Positions 27,586 through 35,923 of a stretch of 64,000 nucleotides of DNA are shown here, piece by piece. Under the pieces are notes generated by a model. It was not told the origin of the DNA. It searched no databases and was given only the letters and a program-made list of their open reading frames with translations. Both the position numbers and the translations under genes were made by a program. Position 1 is the stretch's first letter, and every line of letters begins with the position of its first letter. The DNA lies in assembly GCA_030038295.1 (NCBI GenBank), contig JASHPF010000151.1, forward strand, positions 1 to 64,000, read 5' to 3'. The stretch is from Streptosporangiaceae bacterium (GTDB taxonomy: Bacteria; Actinomycetota; Actinomycetes; Streptosporangiales; Streptosporangiaceae).

Positions 27586-29337
27586 TTACTTCAGTCCGAG
27601 CACGGCGTAGTTGTACATGCCGTAGTACTGGTCCATGTACACGTTCGTCACGTTCGGGTTCCGATACAGCAGCACCTTCTGGTACACGATCGGCAGGATG
27701 TAGGCCCCGGCCATGACGTCCTTGTCCACCTGGGCGTAGATCGCTGTCGCGGTAGCGGAGTTCGTGTCGCCGGCTGCCTGGTTGAACAGCGAGTTGATCG
27801 TCGGGACGTTGATCTCCGAGATATTGGTATTGCCGGCCGGCGCGATGGTGGCACCGTCGGTCAGGTCATACAGGAAGCCGAACCCGTCCGGCCAGTCGGC
27901 TCCCCAGCCGCCGAGCGCGATCCCGATGTTGTGGCTGTGCACGTAAGCCGGGACGCCGGCGTAGTTGCTGTAGTAGTCGCCGGTTGGGTACCCGTCGAGC
28001 GTGACCTTGATGCCGACCGCGCCAAGCGCCGCCTCCAGCGCCGACGCCGCGGCGACGTCGGTCGGCCGGTCGGACCGATATGCCAGTCCGATGGAGAAGC
28101 CGTTGGGCTGACCGCACAGCGACAGTTGCTGCTTGGCCGCCGCGTCGTCCCCGTTCGGCATGCTCAGGGCGTTGTACAGGTCAATCTTCTGGTAGCCGGG
28201 GAAGATCGGCGGGATCACCGTGCTGGCGATCTGGCCGCCCACCACCGGGCCGCCGTAGGCGTCCTGCAGCGTGATCTTGTCGGCCGCGTATTCGATGGCC
28301 TCACGGCAGTGCACGTTCGGAACGACGACGGAGTCGATGTAGGCGAACCGAAGGAAGTTGTTAATCGGGTTGTCCGCGTCCGACTTCAGGGACGGCGTGC
28401 TGAGAATCTTGGCGCGCGCCGCGGTCTGCACGCCGAGGCCCTGCAGGTCCATGTCGGCATAGCCGGCGATCTGGTCCTGATCGACCGTGTTCTGGTTCAT
28501 GTTGAAGTTCACGACGATCTTGTTGACCAGCTGCTTGGCCTCAGGGTCGGTCGCCGCGTTCCAGTACGGGTTGCGTACGAGCGTCAGCTGCTTGTTCAGC
28601 GTGTAGCTCTGGAACTCGTACGGCCCGGTGGAGATCGGGTCGAGCTGGTAGTTCGCCCCGCCGTGCGAGCCGGTGTCCCAGCTCGGCAGCACCGGAGAGC
28701 TCTGCGGGATGGCCACCACGTAGTTGAAGTCGGCGAACGGGGCCGACAGGTGGAACTGGATCGTGGTCGAATTCGGCGTGGTGACCGAGGTAAGGCCCCA
28801 CATGTTCTTGCTCGGGTCGGTGTACGGTCCCGGGTAGCTGGGGTCGTTCAGCAGCGTCTGGTAGTAGACCGGGCCGTTCGGCAGGAGGTTCTTCGCGAAC
28901 GTCCGCTCGACGCCGTACTTGACATCCTGCGAGGTGACGGTGACGCCGTTCTGGAACTTGACGTTTGGCTTGATGTGGTAGGTCCAGATGAGGCCGTTGT
29001 CGCTCACCACGCCGGGACCGGTGGCCAGCTGCGGCTCCAGCTGCAAGCCGCAGGCGCCGGGGCAGGACTTGTAGGTCATCAGCGACATGGTGTACAGCCG
29101 CACGAAGTCCCACATGAACGCGTAATAGGTGTTGTCGGGGTCGGTGGAGTCCGGGGTGACGGCAGCGTCGAAGGTCAGCGTGCCCTTCGTGCTGGTGGCC
29201 GACGGGTTCACCACCGACGTGATGCCCGCGTTGTAGGAACTCGTGGTCTTGGTAGTCGAGCTAGTGCCGCACGCAGCCACGGCGAGTGCCGCGGTTGCGA
29301 CGAGCGCGACGAGCCCGAGGCTCTTGCGTCTGTTCAT
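27586..29337 (-). CDS. peptide-binding lipoprotein of an ABC transporter (SBP family 5)
   Basis: This 583-residue substrate-binding protein captures peptides or similar solutes outside the cell. The signal MNRRKSLGLV...AVAAC puts the lipidated Cys at 23. The family 5 core is clear (WTYHIKPNVKFQNGVTVTSQD, STGPYEFQSY, LGGWGADWPDG). Met at 29337 begins the signal peptide, and the ORF beyond it is not plausible. The nearest ribosome binding site, AGGAGG, is an unusually long ~13 nt from this ATG. The gene sits between the two permease genes. Confidence 0.93.
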   Translation of the reverse strand: MNRRKSLGLVALVATAALAVAACGTSSTTKTTSSYNAGITSVVNPSATSTKGTLTFDAAVTPDSTDPDNTYYAFMWDFVRLYTMSLMTYKSCPGACGLQLEPQLATGPGVVSDNGLIWTYHIKPNVKFQNGVTVTSQDVKYGVERTFAKNLLPNGPVYYQTLLNDPSYPGPYTDPSKNMWGLTSVTTPNSTTIQFHLSAPFADFNYVVAIPQSSPVLPSWDTGSHGGANYQLDPISTGPYEFQSYTLNKQLTLVRNPYWNAATDPEAKQLVNKIVVNFNMNQNTVDQDQIAGYADMDLQGLGVQTAARAKILSTPSLKSDADNPINNFLRFAYIDSVVVPNVHCREAIEYAADKITLQDAYGGPVVGGQIASTVIPPIFPGYQKIDLYNALSMPNGDDAAAKQQLSLCGQPNGFSIGLAYRSDRPTDVAAASALEAALGAVGIKVTLDGYPTGDYYSNYAGVPAYVHSHNIGIALGGWGADWPDGFGFLYDLTDGATIAPAGNTNISEINVPTINSLFNQAAGDTNSATATAIYAQVDKDVMAGAYILPIVYQKVLLYRNPNVTNVYMDQYYGMYNYAVLGLK

Positions 29338-29388
29338 ATGGGGAAAGTGCCTCCTGTCGTTACCGCACGTGGCCGGGTGAGTCATGGG

Positions 29389-30393
29389 TCAGCGGGTTCT
29401 CGGGTCGAGCGCATCGCGCAGCCCGTCGCCGAAGAGGTTGAAGGCCATCACGGTGAGGAAGATGGCCATGCCGGGGATGAACATGTACATCGGATCGATG
29501 TAGTAGTAGCCGTTGGCGACTGCGTTCGAGAGCATGTTGCCCCAGCTGGGCGTCGGCGGGATGATGCCGACGCCGAGGAAGGACAGCGCCGCCTCGAACA
29601 GGATGTTGGTCGGGATCAGCAGGGTGGCGTAGACGAGGATCGGGCCCCACAGGTTCGGCAGCAGCTCCCGGAACAGGATGTACGGCCCGCGGCCGCCGAT
29701 GCTTCTGGCGGCGTCGACGAACTCGCGCTCGCGCAGCGACAGCACCTGACCGCGGATGATCCGGCCCATATACGGCCAGCTGAAGAACCCGATAATGAAG
29801 ATCAGCAAGCCGATGCGCAGCGTGTTGCCGGCTAGCGAGATGCCGAAGAAGCTGGCGCTGGTCGGCAGCACGCCCACCAGCGCGATCGCGAACACCAGCA
29901 GCGGGAATGCGAGGAATACGTCCATCGTGCGGGCGATGAGGCTGTCGAGCCAGCCGCCGAAGTAGCCGGCGATGAGGCCGAAGAACACGCCGATGACGAC
30001 CGCCAGCACCGTGGACAGAAAGCCGATGATGAGCGAGTACCTGGCGCCGTTCACGATCCGGCTCAGCACGTCCCGGCCCGTCTCCGGCTCGACCCCGAAG
30101 GGGTGGGCGACGCTGATGCCGCCGAACGCACCGTTCGGGCTCAGCAGCGTGGGGTTCAGCAGGTTCGCGTGGTAGGTGTCGGGGCTCTGCACCAGGAACG
30201 GCCCGATGACCGCGGCCAGGATCAGGAAGATCACGAAGATGGCGCTGCCCATGGCCACCTTGTCCCGGCGCAGCCGCAACCACGCGATCTGACCCAGGGA
30301 GCGGCCCTCGATCCGCTGCCCGGACAGGCCGGTGGTGATCGCCTCGGGGACCGCCTCGGCGCCGACCGGTGAGACATCAAGCGGCGCCGCCAT
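29389..30393 (-). CDS. peptide ABC transporter permease (DppC/OppC type)
   Basis: This 334-residue permease has the cytoplasmic N-terminal extension of DppC/OppC proteins, a helix at about 48-68, and the EAA loop EFVDAARSIGGRGPYILFRE. It ends FNLFGDGLRDALDPRTR, which is nearly invariant in the family. It is the first gene of the five-gene operon, which is transcribed toward lower coordinates. Confidence 0.93.
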   Translation of the reverse strand: MAAPLDVSPVGAEAVPEAITTGLSGQRIEGRSLGQIAWLRLRRDKVAMGSAIFVIFLILAAVIGPFLVQSPDTYHANLLNPTLLSPNGAFGGISVAHPFGVEPETGRDVLSRIVNGARYSLIIGFLSTVLAVVIGVFFGLIAGYFGGWLDSLIARTMDVFLAFPLLVFAIALVGVLPTSASFFGISLAGNTLRIGLLIFIIGFFSWPYMGRIIRGQVLSLREREFVDAARSIGGRGPYILFRELLPNLWGPILVYATLLIPTNILFEAALSFLGVGIIPPTPSWGNMLSNAVANGYYYIDPMYMFIPGMAIFLTVMAFNLFGDGLRDALDPRTR

Positions 30394-30735
30394 CTAGCTC
30401 CTCACTCCCGCTACCAGAACCGCGTTCCGCGCTGCTGGCCGCGGGGCCGCCACGCAATGTTTCGACCGGATCAGCCACCAGCGCCTGGCGAAACAGACAC
30501 GGCGATGGCCCCCCACAACACTCTTTGTTGGAGGATGCCAAGGTTCGCGTTTAACGCCAAGAAGAACGAATCGGTCGTGGCTGGATTGTGACCGAATGAC
30601 GATCAGGCCGCGATCAGCGCATCCGGGCAGCGGTCAGTGACGCCAGGTGGGCGCCGGGTTCGAGGGGTCTTCAAGCAGCCAGCGCCGCGGCGGAGCTGAC
30701 CCAGCCGGGCCCCGCGAGCTGGACTGGTCAGCGGG
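30394..30735. other. intergenic region upstream of the peptide transporter operon
   Basis: I see no gene in these 342 bp. They should hold the promoter of the peptide-transport operon. The only structure is the short inverted repeat CAACA-CTCTT-TGTTG at 30516-30530, in a locally AT-richer stretch (30516-30600), which could be an operator. A GGGTTCGAGG string near 30656 resembles a tRNA T-loop by chance. Confidence 0.4.
30516..30530. promoter_or_regulatory. short inverted repeat upstream of the peptide transporter operon
   Basis: CAACA-CTCTT-TGTTG is a perfect 5-bp inverted repeat about 125 bp upstream of the DppC-type gene. It may be an operator, but it is short enough to be chance. Confidence 0.3.
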
Positions 30736-31215
30736 TCAGCTGATGCCGTGCTTCTTGAGGATGTCGCGGACGTCGGCGAGGTCATCATCGCCCGCCCCGA
30801 CCGCGGCGGGCTTGTGGGACGACGCGACCGACTTGGGTGACCCGCTGCCGGACCCACCGCCCTCCGCGCCGACCTCCTTCTTGCGCCGCCGCCGTCCGCC
30901 GATCATCGGGATGCCCCCGGACACCAGGAAGAACAGCACCGACACGCCGACGAGGATGACGCCGAGCCAGGCCTCGGGCGAAAGCACGAACCCGGCGGCG
31001 AACCGCACGACCGCCGACACGATCCGGCCGACGAGGCCGAGCGAGTGAGTCAGCCAGGCCGCGGCGGGGAGCAGCGACCAGGCGACGCCCCGGATGCCGC
31101 TGCGCGCACCCTTCCGGCGCCAGGTCAGCCCGCTCAGCACCAGCCCGGCAACCGTGACGGCGACGAAAATCGGACCGGCCCAGTCGCCGGTCACGAAGCT
31201 CAGCCAGCTATTCAC
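30736..31215 (-). CDS. membrane protein of unknown function
   Basis: This 159-residue protein has three or four hydrophobic segments (about 15-30, 45-60, 62-76 and 80-98), then a basic GGRRRRKKE stop-transfer segment and an acidic soluble tail ending LADVRDILKKHGIS. GGGAGG lies upstream of the ATG. I do not recognise the family. It could be part of the HAD phosphatase transcript, since both genes are on the minus strand 77 bp apart. Confidence 0.7.
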   Translation of the reverse strand: MNSWLSFVTGDWAGPIFVAVTVAGLVLSGLTWRRKGARSGIRGVAWSLLPAAAWLTHSLGLVGRIVSAVVRFAAGFVLSPEAWLGVILVGVSVLFFLVSGGIPMIGGRRRRKKEVGAEGGGSGSGSPKSVASSHKPAAVGAGDDDLADVRDILKKHGIS

Positions 31216-31292
31216 CGTCGCCTCCCCTCGAAGCCGCGAGTACGCGTCGCGGCTAAGGCGTCATCTCTCGCATTATCGCACAGTTCGGGGGC

Positions 31293-32018
31293 TCAGCCGC
31301 CGAGCTCCGTCCAAGCGCGCAGTTCGGCCAGCGTCACGCCGGCCAGCGTGCCGACCACCACCCGGCCGGGCCGGTCCGGCACCGGCACGACGCTCGGCAC
31401 CGCGACTACCCGGTACCCGGCCGCCTCGGCCGCGGCGACGCCGTTCGGGGAGTCTTCCAGCGCGATGCACCGCCGCGGGTCCGCCCCGAGCTTCTCGGCC
31501 GCCAGCAGGTAGCCCTCCGGGTCGGGCTTGGTCCGCGCCACGTCGGCGCCGCCGACCACCACATCGAACCGAACATCAAGCCGCGCCAGCACCGCGTCCA
31601 CCACGGCCGGCACGGACGAGGTCACGAGCGCGCACGGCAGCCCGGCCGCCCGCACCTCCGCCAGCAGGCTGGCCGCGCCGGGCAGCACGGCCAGCGGCTG
31701 GGTGCTGATCTGCGCCACCATGCTCTCGATCAGCCAGCGCGCGACGACCGCCGGCGCGGCGGGCCTGCTCGCCTTCGCGAGCAGGTACTCAACCGTCACC
31801 GCCAGCGAGCCGCCGACCAGCGGGTACTGGTCAGCCGGGCCGAAGTCGCCACCGAGCCGGGCCATGACCGCGCTCTCGGCCAGGAACCACAACGGCTCGG
31901 AGTCCACCAGCAAGCCGTCCATGTCGAACGCGACCGCGGCCAGGCGGGCCGGCGTCCCGGGCTCGGCACCGAAGGACTGCGCGGCAGGCAGATCGGGAGG
32001 CTGTCCGGATTGCCGCAT
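31293..32018 (-). CDS. HAD-superfamily hydrolase, beta-phosphoglucomutase-like
   Basis: This 241-residue phosphatase or phosphomutase has motif I DMDGLLVDSEP (nucleophile Asp32, acid/base Asp34), motif II VTSS, motif III Lys in RTKPDPEGY and motif IV LEDSPNG. A helical cap follows motif I, which puts it in subfamily IA and makes it likely to act on small phosphosugars. A TAGAAT hexamer lies 9 nt before the ATG. Confidence 0.88.
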   Translation of the reverse strand: MRQSGQPPDLPAAQSFGAEPGTPARLAAVAFDMDGLLVDSEPLWFLAESAVMARLGGDFGPADQYPLVGGSLAVTVEYLLAKASRPAAPAVVARWLIESMVAQISTQPLAVLPGAASLLAEVRAAGLPCALVTSSVPAVVDAVLARLDVRFDVVVGGADVARTKPDPEGYLLAAEKLGADPRRCIALEDSPNGVAAAEAAGYRVVAVPSVVPVPDRPGRVVVGTLAGVTLAELRAWTELGG

Positions 32019-32027
32019 GATGCTCCC

Positions 32028-32033
32028 ATTCTA
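32028..32033 (-). promoter_or_regulatory. -10 element of the HAD hydrolase gene
   Basis: TAGAAT on the minus strand is 9 nt from the ATG at 32018, so the leader is at most 2-3 nt. Confidence 0.45.
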
Positions 32034-32098
32034 GGCAACCGGCTGCCGGGTCGAGCCCAGCCGGGCTTCTCTTCATCTGCTGGCCGCAGAACGTAGTC

Positions 32099-33010
32099 TT
32101 GACCTTGACGGGCCCCCGGCCGGTGCCGGAACGCGGACGACGAGGGAGGTGGCCGGCGATCGAGCTGGACTCAGTTGGCGAGCTCTCCTCGCCCGTCCTG
32201 ATTGCTGCCTTCGAGGGCTGGAACGATGCCGGCGAGGCAGCCAGCAGCGCCGTCGGCCAGCTCAGCTCGGCCTGGGACGCCAAGGTCATCGGCGCGATCG
32301 ACCCGGAGGACTACTACGACTTCCAGGTCACCAGGCCGGTGATCGAGGTCGCCGACGGCAAGGCGACCGAACTGGTGTGGCCCACGACGCGGCTGGCCCT
32401 CGCGCGGCCGCCGGACTTCGGGCGCGACCTGATCCTGGTGCACGGCATCGAGCCCAACATGCGCTGGCAGGGCTTCACCGCCGAGCTGGTCACCGCGTTC
32501 ACCGAGCTGAAGGTCGAGCTCGTGATCTTGCTCGGTGCGCTGCTGGCCGACTCGCCCCACACCCGCCCCCTCCAGGTGACCGCGGCAACGTCCGGGCCCG
32601 AGATCGCCGCGCAGCTGCACGTGGAGTCGGTGGACTACAAGGGCCCCACCGGGATCGTGGGCGTCCTGCAGCACGCGTGCAGCGCGGCCGGATTGGCCTC
32701 GGTGTCGCTGTGGGCCGCGGTGCCGCACTACGTCGCGCAGCCGCCAAGCCCCAAGGCCACGCTCGCGCTGCTGCGCAGCGTCGAGGACATCATGGACATC
32801 GCCGTACCGCTGGCGGACCTGCCGGCCGAGGCCAGGGCGTGGGAGCGGGGCGTCGACGAACTCGCCGAGCAGGACAGCGACGTGGCCGAGTACGTGCGCA
32901 CCCTCGAGGAAGCCAAGGACGCCACCGACCTGCCGGAGGCTAGCGGGGACGCGATCGCGCGGGAGTTCGAGCGGTACCTCCGGCGGCGCGGCGATAACGG
33001 CGGGCGCTGA
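32099..33010 (+). CDS. PAC2 family protein (proteasome assembly chaperone 2-like)
   Basis: This protein of about 280-300 residues contains the PAC2 core: PVLIAAFEGWNDAGEAASS, DPEDYYDFQVTRP and GPTGIVGVLQHACSAAG. Its C-terminus is SGDAIAREFERYLRRR. In eukaryotes PAC2 helps assemble the proteasome alpha ring; in actinobacteria the role is unproven, though these genes travel with proteasome-containing genomes. The start is unclear. The family normally begins M-I-E-L, but here the codons are GCG ATC GAG CTG, and a strong GGGAGG (32144-32149) lies 9 nt before that ATC (32159). TTG 32099, TTG 32105 and GTG 32123 are in-frame alternatives. Confidence 0.85.
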   Translation: MTLTGPRPVPERGRRGRWPAIELDSVGELSSPVLIAAFEGWNDAGEAASSAVGQLSSAWDAKVIGAIDPEDYYDFQVTRPVIEVADGKATELVWPTTRLALARPPDFGRDLILVHGIEPNMRWQGFTAELVTAFTELKVELVILLGALLADSPHTRPLQVTAATSGPEIAAQLHVESVDYKGPTGIVGVLQHACSAAGLASVSLWAAVPHYVAQPPSPKATLALLRSVEDIMDIAVPLADLPAEARAWERGVDELAEQDSDVAEYVRTLEEAKDATDLPEASGDAIAREFERYLRRRGDNGGR

Positions 33011-33039
33011 CACCCACCCACAGCCGCTGACGGCGCGCT

Positions 33040-33819
33040 CTAGACGGGCGGCCAGGGCACGGCCGGCCAGTCGGCCGGCGGGGACGGGTGCACCTTGCGG
33101 TCGAGCAGCAGCTCGACCCGCCGCCTGGTGGCGGCGATCTCGGTCCGGGTCAGCCACGGCGCCAGCGCGTCCGTCAGGGCACCGCCGGCGAGCAACTCGT
33201 GCGAGGTGCGCAGCGCCGCGAGCGCCGCAGGGGTCAGCCGCTTGCCCCGCCACTGCCAGAGCACCGTCCGCAGCTTGTACTCGGCTCCGAAGCAGACCCC
33301 GTGGTCGCAGCCGTACAGGTGACCCGCGGGCGTAGGCAGCAGGTGACCGATCTTGCGGTCGGCGTTGTTGATCAGCGCATCGAATACGGCCATCTGCCGC
33401 AGCCGTGGGTCTTCTCCGTTGCGGGCGAGCTCCACCAGGTCGACGGACTCGTCCGCGTCGATCCACAGCTGGCACATGCCGGGACCGAACGGCCCGTCGC
33501 GATACACGGTCGGCGGCACCACGTGCCAGCCCGCCGCGCGCGACACCAGATACGCGGCGAGCTCGCGGCCCGCGAGCGTGCCGTCGGGGAAGTCCCACAG
33601 CGGACGCTCGCCGACCACCGGCTTGTAGACGCACGCCGCCTGCCGGCCGGCCGCCGTGATGGTGCAGTAGAGCGTCGCGTTCGAGGCGCCCACGAGCCGG
33701 CCCTCGACGCTCAGCTCCCCGGTCGTGAGCAGCTCGAGGCTAGCCTCCTCATCGACGCCCGGCCGCGGCGACGCTGGGTGGCCGATGTCGCCAGGTACGC
33801 CGGCCGTCGCCTCAGCCAT
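33040..33819 (-). CDS. SCO1664 family protein (PI3/4-kinase-like fold)
   Basis: This 259-residue protein belongs to a conserved actinobacterial family of unknown function with distant similarity to phosphatidylinositol 3/4-kinases. Typical stretches are AACVYKPVVGERPLWDFPDG, DALINNADRKIGHLL and HLYGCDHGVCF. The kinase-like catalytic N and D positions appear in NNADRK and CDHGV. The ATG at 33819 overlaps the DUF3090 stop by 8 bp. It forms a trio with DUF3090 and the phosphomutase upstream, the same set seen in Streptomyces and Mycobacterium. Confidence 0.85.
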   Translation of the reverse strand: MAEATAGVPGDIGHPASPRPGVDEEASLELLTTGELSVEGRLVGASNATLYCTITAAGRQAACVYKPVVGERPLWDFPDGTLAGRELAAYLVSRAAGWHVVPPTVYRDGPFGPGMCQLWIDADESVDLVELARNGEDPRLRQMAVFDALINNADRKIGHLLPTPAGHLYGCDHGVCFGAEYKLRTVLWQWRGKRLTPAALAALRTSHELLAGGALTDALAPWLTRTEIAATRRRVELLLDRKVHPSPPADWPAVPWPPV

Positions 33820-34363
33820 GCCCGACCCGGTGGCCGTTCTGCCGCGGGCAGACGTGGCCTGCCGGGTCGAGAGGCAGCCCGCACAGCGGGCAGGGCGGCC
33901 GCCCGGCGCGCACGATCTGAATCGCACGCCGGGAGAACGCACGCGCCGCCTCGGCGGTGATGCGCACCCGCAGCACCGCAGGTCCGTCGTCGGGGACGTC
34001 CTCGGCGAGCGGCTCCAGCGGTTCCTCGCTCTCCTCCTGCGCCTCGATGATGACCCGCTCGCCGTCGTGGTCCCAGGCCAGCGCGATGGCGCCGACCCGG
34101 AAGTCCTCCGTCAGCGGCAGGTCGAGCGGCCCGTCATCGATCTCGGCGGCCAGGCGTGACGTCGATGCCACGCCGGTGCGCCTGGTTACCTCGTCCAGCA
34201 GTTCGTCCAGCCGTTCGGCGAGCTGGCTTACCTGGCCTTTCTCCAGTGCGACGCTGGTGACCCGGCTGCCCACGGTGGCCTGTAGGTAGAACGTCCGCTC
34301 CCCGGGCTGGCCGACGGTGCCCGCGACGAATCTCTCCGGCGGGTCGTACGTGTAGACCGGCAT
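33812..34363 (-). CDS. DUF3090 family protein
   Basis: This 183-residue protein starts MPVYTYDPPERFVAGTVG, typical of DUF3090. It ends with a zinc-ribbon-like CPLCGLPLDPAGHVCP region, which could bind one metal ion. The function is unknown. GGAGG lies 9 nt before the ATG at 34363; the ORF extends upstream without support. It overlaps the next gene by 8 bp, so the two are probably translated together. Confidence 0.88.
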   Translation of the reverse strand: MPVYTYDPPERFVAGTVGQPGERTFYLQATVGSRVTSVALEKGQVSQLAERLDELLDEVTRRTGVASTSRLAAEIDDGPLDLPLTEDFRVGAIALAWDHDGERVIIEAQEESEEPLEPLAEDVPDDGPAVLRVRITAEAARAFSRRAIQIVRAGRPPCPLCGLPLDPAGHVCPRQNGHRVGHG

Positions 34364-34451
34364 GACCCCTATCCTCCCGCGCCCATCCTCCCGCGCCGAC
34401 GCAGCCCGCTCCCAGGCTACCGGCGCCAGCACCCGGCGGCGTGATCCCTGG

Positions 34452-35234
34452 CTAGCCGCCCGAGCCGCCGCCCACCTGCGCGTCGGCCTGCGCGACGGGC
34501 CGCGCCGCGGCCCTCGGCCTGGCGAGCCCGGCGAGTGCGGCCGCGTCGGCGCCCGTGTCGTTCAGCGCCAGCACGAACGGGCGAAGCGGCGTGTACCGGA
34601 TCACGCTGAGCGAGCACGGGTCGACCTGGATCCGCTGCGACATGTCCAGGTGCATGCCGAGCGCGTCGGCCAGGATCGCCTTGATGACGTCGCCGTGCGA
34701 GCAGACCAGGTAGGCAGCGTGCGGGCCGAGCCGCGCGTTCCAGTCCCGTACCGCCTCGACCGCGCGCTGTTGCATGCCGGTCATGGTCTCGCCGCCCGGG
34801 CCGGGAAACCGGACCGCGCTCGGGTGCGCCTGCACGACCCGCCACAGCGGATTGCGCGCGAGCCTGCGCAGCGACTGGCCGGTCCAGTCGCCGTAGCGGC
34901 ACTCCCCGAGCCGATCGTCGAGCTGCACCGCGATCTGCTCCCCCGCTCCCGCGTGCGGCAGCTGGCCGTTGCCGCTGGCCCGGTCGGCCGCGGGCGCTCC
35001 GTCCGGCGCGGCTGCCTGTGCGGCGTGTCCGGCCGCGATGATCGACGCGGTCTGCGCGCAGCGCTCCAGCGGGCTGCTCACGATGGCCGCGAGCGGTACC
35101 GGTGCCAGCCGGGCCGCGACGGCGGCGGCCTGCGTCTGACCCCGGTCGTCGAGCGAGATGCCGGGCAGCCAGCCGGTGAGCGCCTTGCCGGTCGAGGCCG
35201 TCAGGCCGTGCCGGACGATCAGGACCAGGGTCAT
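34452..35234 (-). CDS. MSMEG_4193 family histidine phosphatase (phosphomutase-like)
   Basis: This 260-residue protein is in the histidine phosphatase superfamily. The catalytic phospho-His is His9 in LIVRHGLT, with SSPLERCAQTA as the second Arg motif, ECRYGDWTGQS following, and the late His in LVCSHGD. An Ala/Gly-rich insertion (about 72-100) separates conserved parts. The substrate is unknown. It belongs with DUF3090 and SCO1664. TAGAGT ends 6 nt before the ATG, so this trio probably starts with a leaderless mRNA. Confidence 0.88.
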   Translation of the reverse strand: MTLVLIVRHGLTASTGKALTGWLPGISLDDRGQTQAAAVAARLAPVPLAAIVSSPLERCAQTASIIAAGHAAQAAAPDGAPAADRASGNGQLPHAGAGEQIAVQLDDRLGECRYGDWTGQSLRRLARNPLWRVVQAHPSAVRFPGPGGETMTGMQQRAVEAVRDWNARLGPHAAYLVCSHGDVIKAILADALGMHLDMSQRIQVDPCSLSVIRYTPLRPFVLALNDTGADAAALAGLARPRAAARPVAQADAQVGGGSGG

Positions 35235-35240
35235 TCCTCG

Positions 35241-35246
35241 ACTCTA
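35241..35246 (-). promoter_or_regulatory. -10 element of the phosphomutase-DUF3090-SCO1664 operon
   Basis: TAGAGT on the minus strand is 6 nt from the ATG at 35234. Confidence 0.45.
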
Positions 35247-35275
35247 GTGCTGGTCGGCCCGGCATCCGCTGGCGC

Positions 35276-35818
35276 TTACCGGTGCCGGTCTGCGACCTCG
35301 AACGTCACCGCGCCGAACGACACCAGATCGCCCGCGGCGAGTCGGCTCCCGGTGGTTACCCGCCAGCCGTTCAGCCGGGTCCCGTTCGTCGACCCCAGGT
35401 CGTCCAGCAGCCAGCTGTCACCGTCGCGGCGCAGGCTGGCGTGCCACCGTGACACCGTCTCGTGGGCGACCGTCAGGTCGCACGCTGGCTCCCGGCCGAT
35501 GGTGAACCGGCGCTGCGGGCCGGACGGCAGCTGCAGCACCGGTGGCCAGCCCCGCAGCCAGCGATCGGCCGACCGCAGCACGCGCCGGCAGGCTGCGCTC
35601 GCCCCGGTGACCGCGGCGCCGAGCCGCCACGGCCGCGGCAAATCGGCGACCACGGCGTGCAGGTCCTCGGCGACGCGCGCCAGCAGCGCCGCCTCGGCCC
35701 GGTGCGCGAAGGTGTCGTCGGTGAGCCGCCCGGCGGCAAAGCCGTCCCTGAGCGTGGCCAGCGCCTTGTCGCGGTCGGCGTCGGACACCCGGACGCCCGG
35801 TTTCGCGGGCCCTGCCAC
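35276..35818 (-). CDS. DUF1707 and FHA domain protein
   Basis: This protein of about 180 residues has an N-terminal DUF1707 domain (VSDADRDKALATLRDGFAAG, LTDDTFAHRAEAAL) and a C-terminal FHA domain. The FHA phosphothreonine-binding residues are visible in TIGREPACDLTV, VSRWHASL and LGSTNGTRLNG. Such proteins read Ser/Thr kinase signals. The track frame opens at TTG 35854, but GTG 35818 lies 6 nt after GATAAT, a good -10, and is the better start. Confidence 0.85.
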   Translation of the reverse strand: MAGPAKPGVRVSDADRDKALATLRDGFAAGRLTDDTFAHRAEAALLARVAEDLHAVVADLPRPWRLGAAVTGASAACRRVLRSADRWLRGWPPVLQLPSGPQRRFTIGREPACDLTVAHETVSRWHASLRRDGDSWLLDDLGSTNGTRLNGWRVTTGSRLAAGDLVSFGAVTFEVADRHR

Positions 35819-35824
35819 ACCTGG

Positions 35825-35830
35825 ATTATC
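35825..35830 (-). promoter_or_regulatory. -10 element of the FHA gene (leaderless)
   Basis: GATAAT on the minus strand is 6 nt from the GTG at 35818 and decides between the two candidate starts. Confidence 0.45.
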
Positions 35831-35923
35831 CGGTCGCGCCCGCGGGCGCCGCAAGCCGCTGGCCGACCCGCCGAGAGCCGCGGCCCGGCGGGGTTGGCGA
35901 GCCAGGTGACCCGCCGTTCCCCC

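Noticed and set aside
30650-30670. GGGTTCGAGG resembling a tRNA T-loop
   Set aside because: The flanking bases do not pair into a T-stem and there is no acceptor, D or anticodon stem around it.
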